Shown here: piece by piece, positions 1 through 5,592 of the stretch
How the letters are laid out: each line of letters opens with the position of its first letter
Position numbering within the stretch: the stretch's first letter is position 1
Origin: UBA9715 sp964553375
GTDB lineage: Bacteria > Actinomycetota > Coriobacteriia > Coriobacteriales > Eggerthellaceae
Assembly (NCBI GenBank): GCA_964553375.1
Contig: CAZKKN010000054.1
Location: 1 to 11,259 of the forward strand
Length of the DNA: 11,259 nucleotides
Reading direction: 5' to 3'
Position numbers and translations under genes: made by a program
Notes under the pieces: model-generated
Databases searched by the model: none
The model's input: only the letters and a program-made list of their open reading frames with translations
Told to the model about the DNA's origin: nothing

Positions 1-113
1 GGCTTTTGGCCTCGAAAGTATGATTAAGTTAGCTATGGGATGATTTGTGCTGTACTTTCGCCGTCGAAAGTACGAATATCCCGATCGGAACCATACTCTC
101 GAAGCGAAAAGCC
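1..113. repeat. Nested inverted-repeat element, possibly truncated by the window edge
   Basis: The outer arms are positions 1-22 and 92-113, which match as inverted repeats at 19 of 22 positions and begin GGCTTTT on each strand. Between them lies a perfect 9-bp hairpin, GTACTTTCG (52-60) and CGAAAGTAC (65-73), with a 4-nt loop. The core word TCGAAAGTA therefore occurs several times in both orientations. No convincing gene covers it: the plus-strand frame that opens at 40 runs antisense into rsgA. It lies beyond the 3' end of rsgA, so it could form part of the transcript end, but no T-run follows the hairpin. A dispersed palindromic or MITE-like element is the likeliest reading. The true left end may lie outside the window. 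Confidence 0.6.
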
Positions 114-200
114 GATGTTTTTACCCTGTTTTTCGGATAGCAGCATCGTAAGCCACGCAGCTGAAGCCGTGAATCCACCTGGCTGCTCAAACTGCGCGAA

Positions 201-215
201 AGGCTGCTACAGCCT
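201..215 (-). terminator. Weak possible terminator hairpin after rsgA
   Basis: On the minus strand, 35 nt past the rsgA stop, AGGCTG and CAGCCT form a perfect 6-bp stem with a 3-nt loop, followed by only three T residues. The short T tract makes it a poor intrinsic terminator. Apart from this and the inverted-repeat element at 1-113, I see nothing in the 249 bp downstream of rsgA. Confidence 0.3.
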
Positions 216-249
216 GAATCATCTGCGTGCTTGCGGGTGTCCGCCGCGA

Positions 250-1296
250 CTACCGCGCCTGTCGCGCCCCGTGCCCGCCGGGCTTGCCACGCCCGTCACG
301 CCCCGTACCCGATGCGCCGCCCGTGCGCTTGCGGGTGTCGGAAGCCTTCTCGCCACGCAGGCGCCGGGCGGCTTCGCGCCGGTCCTCCATGGCGGTAAGC
401 TCGGCGGTCAGGTTGCGATAGGACTCCAATCGCTCCGCAGCAAGCTCCCCGTTCTCCACGGCGGCGAGTACGGCGCAGTGGGGCTCATCGGTGTGGGAGC
501 AATCGCGGAAGCGGCAGCGAGAGGCTAGTGATTCCACGTCAGGGAACGAGCGCGCCAGGCCCTGCTCGGCATCCCAAAGCCCCAGCCCGCGCACACCGGG
601 CATGTCGGCAATCATGCCGCCACCAGGTACATCGATCAAGATGCGCTCCACCGTGGTGTGGCGCCCCTTGCCGTCTGCCGCGCGAACCCCGGCGGTCTCC
701 TGCAAGCCCTCACCCGCCAGGTTGTTCACCAAAGTGGACTTTCCCACGCCGCTCTTCCCAATCAGGATAGCAATGCTGCCAGGGGGAATGCATTGCCGTA
801 CCGCCTCAACCCCCGCCGAGTCACCCAGGCCAGATTCCACTACCGAAACATCGCGTCCAGCTAGCGCGCGCACTTCACCTGCGACACACTGTCGCTCCTC
901 GTCGCTTAGCAGGTCAGCCTTGGAAAGCACGATCATCACCCGGGCACCGGTTTCGTGAGCCAGCACCAGTTCGCGCTCCAAGCGCCGCCGGTTCAAATCC
1001 ACCATGGGTTCCACCACGATCACCGTGTCGAAATTGGCGGCCAGCACCTGCTTTGACGTGCGTTCGGCCGGGTCGCGGCGCACGAAGGATGTAGCGCGCG
1101 GCAAGATGGATTCGATAACTCCTTTGTCATGGGTTGGTGGCAGCTCCACCACCACGCGATCGCCAATGACGGCCCGCTCGCGCGCCCCTTTCACCAGCGC
1201 TGTGGCATGTTCGCAGCGCACCTCTTCGCCGCTTGTCAGTCGAATCAGCGGAAATCCGCGGTCAAGTCTCACCACAATGCCATCGTGCCTGGTCAC
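250..1296 (-). CDS. rsgA: Ribosome small-subunit-dependent GTPase RsgA (YjeQ)
   Basis: RsgA is a circularly permuted GTPase that acts in late 30S ribosome assembly, releasing assembly factors and checking the decoding centre. The permuted motif order is visible: G4 SKAD (residues 125-128) comes before G1 GKSGVGKS (180-187), G2-like GRHTT (211-215) and G3 DMPG (231-234). An N-terminal OB-fold region (about 1-80) precedes them. The zinc knuckle shows C261, C266, H268 and C274. At 348 aa it has a typical family length, with a basic Gly/Arg-rich tail (about 310-348) that is probably disordered. The start is GTG with GGGAG about 9 nt upstream. It is last in the minus-strand block, 91 nt after the 232-aa membrane protein gene, and a 15-bp tandem repeat lies in that gap. 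No separate promoter is evident, so read-through from trkH is plausible. Confidence 0.95.
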   Translation of the reverse strand: MTRHDGIVVRLDRGFPLIRLTSGEEVRCEHATALVKGARERAVIGDRVVVELPPTHDKGVIESILPRATSFVRRDPAERTSKQVLAANFDTVIVVEPMVDLNRRRLERELVLAHETGARVMIVLSKADLLSDEERQCVAGEVRALAGRDVSVVESGLGDSAGVEAVRQCIPPGSIAILIGKSGVGKSTLVNNLAGEGLQETAGVRAADGKGRHTTVERILIDVPGGGMIADMPGVRGLGLWDAEQGLARSFPDVESLASRCRFRDCSHTDEPHCAVLAAVENGELAAERLESYRNLTAELTAMEDRREAARRLRGEKASDTRKRTGGASGTGRDGRGKPGGHGARQAR

Positions 1297-1336
1297 GCTG
1301 CAAGCTCCCGCGTCGCAATCCTCCGCGCTGCCGTTT

Positions 1337-1381
1337 CTCGCACAACAGTCCTCCGCACAACAGCCCTTCGCACAACAGCCC
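1337..1381. repeat. 15-bp tandem repeat, three copies
   Basis: Three consecutive 15-bp units at 1337-1351, 1352-1366 and 1367-1381 share the core CGCACAACAG and differ at a few positions. Degenerate copies may continue on both sides. The array fills much of the 91-bp gap between the 232-aa membrane protein gene and rsgA, ending 41 nt upstream of the rsgA start. There is no spacer structure of the CRISPR kind. Confidence 0.75.
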
Positions 1382-1387
1382 CCTGCA

Positions 1388-2086
1388 CTACCGCGTCCTT
1401 TCGCGGGCGAAATGGAAGGCAGCCAGCAGCCCGAACCCGATGATCACCGTGATGATCCCGGGTACGAAGTCGTTGACGTCGAAGGTGTCGGGCACATCCT
1501 GGCCACGGGAGAGTACCGAGGACGTGGTGGCGTGGATATCCGGCAGTCCGTCGTGTTCGTCGCAAGCCTGATGATAGGTCCCGCGCACCTGCAGCGTGGT
1601 GCCGATAACGCCGTAGCGGCCGAAGCGGTCAATCTGTTTTGCCTGCTCAGAGGATAGAAGCACCGAAATGCTCGACTGGTCTCCCGCATCGGTCTCGGTC
1701 AGTGTGATCCACGTGCGATCCGGCTCGTCCGCGCGAATCTTGTCGCCAATGACTTCGCCCACCACCTGCACGGTGCGGTCCTCATACAGCGATGCTTGGT
1801 TTATCAGTGACGCCACGGTTGTGTCATAGATGAACGAGTTGTCGGCGCGTTGGGTTGGGTCCACCAGGTTCGAGTCGGCGTCAATAGCGTAGGCGCTCGA
1901 GGGAGCGAAGGCACCGAAAGCGGCGAAGCCAGCGAAAGCAACACCCGAAAGCGCAAGGATCAAGGCGAGGACGAATCGAATCCCGCGTCCCGGGAGCGCG
2001 CGCAGCACTCTGGCGTCTGCAACCGCATCTCGGCCGCCCGGCTTCCGCATCCCGTGCATCCCGTGCATCCCGCGTATCCTGCCCAT
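1388..2086 (-). CDS. Hypothetical membrane-anchored protein with possible OB-fold domain
   Basis: I do not recognise a named family. The 232-aa product has a basic N-terminus, a hydrophobic stretch at about residues 37-60 ending in a signal-peptidase-like SAYA site (near 67), an extracytoplasmic domain of about 130 residues, and a second hydrophobic helix (about 207-227) followed by a basic end. Such a protein would face outward and be held by its C-terminal helix. The stretch at about 101-192 alternates beta-strand-like segments (TVQVVGEVIGD, TWITLTE, TLQVRGTYH) in an OB-fold-like pattern. That is inference from pattern only. The start ATG lies 3 nt after the trkH stop, with GAGAGG 9 nt upstream inside the trkH end, so translation is probably coupled to trkH. 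The N-terminus has extra in-frame Met codons at 7, 10 and 13 caused by a 9-bp DNA repeat, so a slightly later start is possible. Confidence 0.8.
   Translation of the reverse strand: MGRIRGMHGMHGMRKPGGRDAVADARVLRALPGRGIRFVLALILALSGVAFAGFAAFGAFAPSSAYAIDADSNLVDPTQRADNSFIYDTTVASLINQASLYEDRTVQVVGEVIGDKIRADEPDRTWITLTETDAGDQSSISVLLSSEQAKQIDRFGRYGVIGTTLQVRGTYHQACDEHDGLPDIHATTSSVLSRGQDVPDTFDVNDFVPGIITVIIGFGLLAAFHFARERTR
2048..2074. repeat. 9-bp tandem repeat inside the start of the 232-aa gene
   Basis: Three units of catcccgtg/catcccgcg (2048-2056, 2057-2065, 2066-2074) lie next to a more diverged fourth unit. Read on the minus strand they encode repeated Gly-Met-His and place ATG codons 9 nt apart. 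Unit gain or loss would keep the reading frame. Confidence 0.7.
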
Positions 2087-2089
2087 GAC

Positions 2090-3646
2090 CTAGCGCCTCT
2101 CTCGCCGCAGGCTCATCTGACGCCGGCGGTGCAGCGCGCCGATAAGCCCAGAAGGGGTGATGGATACTACGATTTGGATCAGCAACGCCAGCAGCGTGAC
2201 GAATTCCAGACGGCCGGCCCACATCTCGAACAGGTAGAACAGCTCCAGGGATTTCGGCATGCCCGGCGTCACGATTCCCGAGGTCAACCCGCCGTTGGAC
2301 GCCATGGCGATGGATTCGAAGATCGCTTGGGACGCATCGTAGCCATGCGCGATCCCCACCAGCGCGCCAATGACGTAAGTGGACCCGTAAAGCAGCAGCA
2401 CGGTGGTAGCCTCGCGCACAAGCGACGGCGTGACCGGGCGCCGACCGATGTGGTTGTAAGAGATGACCACCCGCGCCGAGTCGGGCGAAAGCGCTTCCTT
2501 CAGCGTAGCGATGGCGTTTTTCACCAGAATCCCAAAGCGCCGAATCTTGATGCCGCCGGCGGTGGAGCCGGAGCACGCGCCCACGGCCATCAGGATGGCC
2601 AGAATCAAAAACGCCCCGGACGACAGCGCGTCGGTCAGCTGCGACCCGGCGATATTCTGAAAACCGGTGGTGGAAAACGCCGCGAAGATCATGAAGATCC
2701 CGCGCCGTTCAATGGCGGGCAGGTCGGAGAAGATGCGGCTGGTGGCCAGCGACGCCGAGAACACAACAACGATCACTAGCAGCCACAGGGCGGCGGCGCG
2801 CACTTCCATGTCCTCGAAGAAGTTGCGGATGCGCCCGCGGATTATCTCGGCATGCAGCGTGAAGTTGATGCAACCCAGCAACATGATGAGAACAAGCACC
2901 AGCTCGATTATCGGCGAGTGATAATACATCACGTTTTGGCTCATGGGCACGAAACCTGCGGTCATGAACGCGGAGATGGAAAGCCACAGCGACTGCAGAA
3001 ACGCGCGCGTGGGCTCGATGCCCAGCCACAGGCAGATCAGCCCCACCGCCACCGTGGCAATCCCGATGAAGCTCAGGGAGATCTTCGCGATGAACTGCGT
3101 CGTTTGCACCACATTGGGCACCACGTGTTCGCTGTGGGCCTCGGAGGAGAAAAGCGAAGCGCCGCCCTTGCCGAACAGCCCGAAGGAAAGCCCCACCACA
3201 ACGAGTCCCAAACCGCCCATGAGATGCATCATGAAACGCCACATGTTGTCGGCGTAGGAAAGATGGTCCAGGTCACGCACGATGGAGGCGCCAGTGGTGG
3301 TGAAGCCGCTGACGGACTCGAACAGCGCATCCAGGTAGTTCGCGTAGTGGCCGCTTGCCGCCAGGGGGATGGCCGCGAAAAACGCAAGCACCAGCCACGC
3401 CAGGCCGGTGATGGCCATGGCTTGCCGACGGGTGAGCCGCCCAGGAGTGACGCAGGCGAAGCGCAGCAGGCAGCCTGCGATCAAGAATATCCCCGCCGTG
3501 AAAAGGTAGCGCCCTGCCGCAGACCATTCGCCAAATATAAGGGCGGTGGCCAAAGGCGCGATGAGCCCAATGGCCGCCACCAGGATAAGCACGCCCAAAT
3601 AATGGGCGATGACGCGCACATCATAGAATGTCAGCCGTTGCCACAT
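2090..3646 (-). CDS. trkH: TrkH-family potassium uptake channel subunit
   Basis: This is a membrane-embedded K+ translocating subunit of the Trk/Ktr superfamily. At 518 aa it is within the TrkH range. The four pore-loop filter segments can be read in order: GFTTTGAS (114-121), AFMTAGF (226-232), STTGFQ (325-330) and SNGGLTSG (450-457). The family hallmark GSTAGGIKIRRFGIL occurs at about 360-374, and EMWAGRLEFVTLL sits near the C-terminus. Hydrophobic helices fill the rest. The start ATG has GAAGAGGG 6 nt upstream. The gene lies 24 nt after a 68-aa membrane protein gene and 3 nt before the 232-aa gene, which indicates one operon. TrkH channels normally need a cytosolic RCK subunit (TrkA/KtrA). 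None is encoded in this window, so it must be elsewhere or absent. Whether coupling is to Na+ or H+ cannot be told from the sequence. Confidence 0.93.
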   Translation of the reverse strand: MWQRLTFYDVRVIAHYLGVLILVAAIGLIAPLATALIFGEWSAAGRYLFTAGIFLIAGCLLRFACVTPGRLTRRQAMAITGLAWLVLAFFAAIPLAASGHYANYLDALFESVSGFTTTGASIVRDLDHLSYADNMWRFMMHLMGGLGLVVVGLSFGLFGKGGASLFSSEAHSEHVVPNVVQTTQFIAKISLSFIGIATVAVGLICLWLGIEPTRAFLQSLWLSISAFMTAGFVPMSQNVMYYHSPIIELVLVLIMLLGCINFTLHAEIIRGRIRNFFEDMEVRAAALWLLVIVVVFSASLATSRIFSDLPAIERRGIFMIFAAFSTTGFQNIAGSQLTDALSSGAFLILAILMAVGACSGSTAGGIKIRRFGILVKNAIATLKEALSPDSARVVISYNHIGRRPVTPSLVREATTVLLLYGSTYVIGALVGIAHGYDASQAIFESIAMASNGGLTSGIVTPGMPKSLELFYLFEMWAGRLEFVTLLALLIQIVVSITPSGLIGALHRRRQMSLRRERR

Positions 3647-3670
3647 GGGCCGCCCTCTTCCACGATGGCC

Positions 3671-3877
3671 TTACCGCTGTTGCACCGCTGCAATGTCTGC
3701 AGGGCGCGTTGCGGTGGTTGCGGGGGAGCTTTCGCTCACGCCAACGACGAAGCGCACGATGGCGATAACGAGCATCAGAAGTATGATGAAGCAGATCATC
3801 GCAAGCACGATGGCGGTATAGCCGGTCATGGCGTTGCGCACGGCATCGAAGATCTTCTGTCCCCGTTTCTGATCCAT
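3671..3877 (-). CDS. Small single-span membrane protein upstream of trkH
   Basis: The 68-aa product is unrecognised. It has a charged N-terminus (about 1-19), one long hydrophobic helix (about 20-47) and a polar Ser/Thr/Ala-rich tail (48-68). It ends 24 nt before trkH in the same direction, so the two are very probably co-transcribed. An accessory role to the potassium channel, comparable in layout to small membrane subunits such as KdpF of the Kdp pump, is inference and not homology. The ribosome-binding site is weak (AGG 5 nt before ATG). A TAAAAT hexamer ends 8 nt before the ATG, compatible with an almost leaderless transcript. Confidence 0.75.
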   Translation of the reverse strand: MDQKRGQKIFDAVRNAMTGYTAIVLAMICFIILLMLVIAIVRFVVGVSESSPATTATRPADIAAVQQR

Positions 3878-3885
3878 AGCTGCCT

Positions 3886-3891
3886 ATTTTA
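3886..3891 (-). promoter_or_regulatory. Possible -10 box for the 68-aa/trkH/232-aa/rsgA block
   Basis: The minus strand reads TAAAAT here, 8 nt before the ATG of the 68-aa gene. No good -35 hexamer lies 16-18 nt further upstream. If used, transcription would start about 1-2 nt before the ATG. Confidence 0.35.
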
Positions 3892-3951
3892 CACCCACTT
3901 GAGCTCTAAGCTGAGCGGGCATCCCGGCATAATCCCCTGCCGCCTTGCGTT

Positions 3952-5193
3952 TTAGGTTTGCGGCGGGTACTTCAGCAGCTCATCAATGGTGACGAAGGAG
4001 TATCCCGCCTCACGCAGCTTCGGGAGCGCCTCCCGAAGCGCTTCCACGGTGCCCGAATGGTTGCCGCCGCCGTCGTGTAAGCGCACGATGTCGCCGGGTT
4101 CAAGCGTCATCAGCACGGCATATACCTTGTCGGCGCTCGATTCCATCCAGTCACCCGTGTCCACATTCCAGCCGATGTCGGTGGTCACCAGCTGATCCAC
4201 CGTTGCAACCATGTTCTCCTTGATGTTATTGCCCGGCAGCCGCGAAATGTAGCTCAGCCCCTCGCCGTCCAGCGCGGTTTCCAGTTCCGAAATACCACCT
4301 TCGATCTCCGAGCGCATGGCCTCCAGGTTCCATTCCACGTTGGTGTTTGCGTTGCCGCCGTTCTGGCGTTCGCCGTTGCTGGTGCCAATGCACACCTGAT
4401 GGCCCTCGTCTCGCTCTCGTAAGACCAGCTCATCGTTGTATTTCGCCACTTCGTTGCCCAGGCAGAAGAACGTGGCCTTGGCGTCATTTTCCGCCAGGAT
4501 ATCCAAGATCTCCGCCGTATAGGTCTCCGACGGCCCCTCCTCGAAGGTCAAGGCGATCACTTTGTCATCGCCCACCTCGGGATTCGACTTCACGCAGATG
4601 GCATCGCTGGGGTCGCTTATCAGCTTGCGCACCACCTCGCCAGAGATCTTCCCGGTGCGCACCTCCATCACGCCATCGGTCCCGGGTGTGATTCTGTGCA
4701 CCGCGCCCGCGCCCGATATGCGCGCCGAATGCGGCGTAGTCTCCTGAGAGGTCTCATATTCCTCCACGATGTCCTTGCCATCTGCCACCGTGACCACGTC
4801 GTTGTTGTGCAGCGGCTGGTTTATGTCGGTGGTTTCGCGGCCGTTCACCACTGCAGCCACAGCGTGACCTTGGCTTTTCTCCAGGATGTTTCCCCGAATG
4901 GAGATCAAGTCGCCCGGGTTGATGGGTAGGCCGCTTTCCTTGATAGCGGTTTGGATGGTCTTGGCGCCGTGCAGGGTGTAAGGCACACCGTTAACCGTGA
5001 CATCGATGGTCATGGCCTGAGAGCAAACCCGCAAAGTGAAGATGAGCCCCACCATGAGCAGCACGGCCAAAACAATACCGATAACCGGCACTTTCCGGTG
5101 GGTTTGGGTCTGAGCCTGACTGCGATTGCCCTTTGCCGCCTCGCGTTTGGCTCGTTGTTCTTCGTATGTCATACGCTTGCGCTCTTGGGGCAC
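3952..5193 (-). CDS. Membrane-anchored NodB-like polysaccharide deacetylase homologue, probably inactive
   Basis: The 413-aa product has a basic cytosolic N-terminus, a single signal anchor (about 35-57), a linker domain with two VNG-containing beta-rich segments (about 61-145, beta-grasp-like by inference), and a C-terminal NodB homology domain (about 208-410). Active family members remove N- or O-acetyl groups from peptidoglycan or other glycans using a metal held by Asp-His-His. Here motif 1 TFDDGP is TFEEGP (216-221). In motif 2, after GH (264-265), both expected His ligands are Gly (G270, G274). Motif 3 is RLPG (318-321), motif 4 is WNVDTGDW (342-349) and motif 5 is RLHD (371-374), all fairly well kept. 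The fold should be intact but metal binding is doubtful. The start is GTG with AGGAAGG about 8 nt upstream and a TATAAT box about 70 nt upstream. It appears monocistronic and ends 74 nt before the 68-aa gene. Confidence 0.85.
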   Translation of the reverse strand: MPQERKRMTYEEQRAKREAAKGNRSQAQTQTHRKVPVIGIVLAVLLMVGLIFTLRVCSQAMTIDVTVNGVPYTLHGAKTIQTAIKESGLPINPGDLISIRGNILEKSQGHAVAAVVNGRETTDINQPLHNNDVVTVADGKDIVEEYETSQETTPHSARISGAGAVHRITPGTDGVMEVRTGKISGEVVRKLISDPSDAICVKSNPEVGDDKVIALTFEEGPSETYTAEILDILAENDAKATFFCLGNEVAKYNDELVLRERDEGHQVCIGTSNGERQNGGNANTNVEWNLEAMRSEIEGGISELETALDGEGLSYISRLPGNNIKENMVATVDQLVTTDIGWNVDTGDWMESSADKVYAVLMTLEPGDIVRLHDGGGNHSGTVEALREALPKLREAGYSFVTIDELLKYPPQT

Positions 5194-5262
5194 GGTTAAC
5201 CTTCCTGGTAACGTTCAGCCGCGTTTTCTGAAAGTCCGTCGTACGCCTTTCGCAGACACAAC

Positions 5263-5268
5263 ATTATA
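5263..5268 (-). promoter_or_regulatory. -10 box (TATAAT) for the deacetylase-like gene
   Basis: A perfect TATAAT on the minus strand lies 69 nt upstream of the GTG start at 5193, giving an expected leader of roughly 60 nt. The -35 region (about 5286-5291) reads GGGCCT on that strand and does not match the consensus, so an activator or another sigma factor may be involved. The word CGGACTTT occurs on both sides of the box. Confidence 0.5.
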
Positions 5269-5368
5269 TATGACGCAACGGACGCAGGCCCAAACCCTAC
5301 GAAAAGTCCGTTTCATGGTGCTATTCAGAGTGATGAAAGCAGATGCGAAGGAGGTTTGGCAGAGGGAA

Positions 5369-5520
5369 TGGTCAAATTTTCCAGTTATTCGCGATTTCGC
5401 TCTCGCCTGGCAGACGCGACGTCAGCAAAACCCCAGGTCGCGATTTTTCAGGAGTATGAGAAAGGTCCAAAAAGGCACTCAGCGCTCTAAAAAAACGCGA
5501 ATAACTGGAAAAATTGACCA
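5369..5520. repeat. 152-bp element with 25-bp inverted repeats, MITE-like
   Basis: Arms 5369-5393 and 5496-5520 are inverted repeats matching at 24 of 25 positions and containing CCAGTTATTCGCG. The 102-bp interior has further dyads (CGCGAC at 5415-5420 with GTCGCG at 5437-5442; CCTGG at 5406-5410 with CCAGG at 5433-5437). TCGCGATTT recurs at 5390-5398 and 5438-5446, with an inverted copy at 5552-5560. The element lies in the 399-bp gene-free stretch between the deacetylase-like gene and the iron-sulfur protein gene. It could end transcription of the latter, but the arms are long and there is no transposase. A 40-codon plus-strand frame (5368-5490, ATG to TAA) fits almost exactly between the arms. 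I see nothing else in 5194-5592 apart from the promoter box at 5263. Confidence 0.75.
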
Positions 5521-5592
5521 CAAGGGTGGGGAGAACCAAGGAAAATGGCGTAAATCGCGATGCGCAACGTGCTCGGATGCGCCTCCGCAGGA

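Noticed and set aside
40..528. 162-codon plus-strand frame through the left repeat
   Set aside because: It runs antisense into rsgA and shows no domain; its open state is probably due to GC bias.
1337..1381. CRISPR-like array
   Set aside because: The units are contiguous with no spacers, and no cas gene is present.
3901..3951. Terminator for the deacetylase-like gene
   Set aside because: Only a 4-bp stem (CGGG/CCCG) without a T-run could be found.
2852..3955. 367-codon plus-strand frame over trkH and the 68-aa gene
   Set aside because: Antisense to well-supported membrane protein genes, and its translation is His/Gln-rich without domains.
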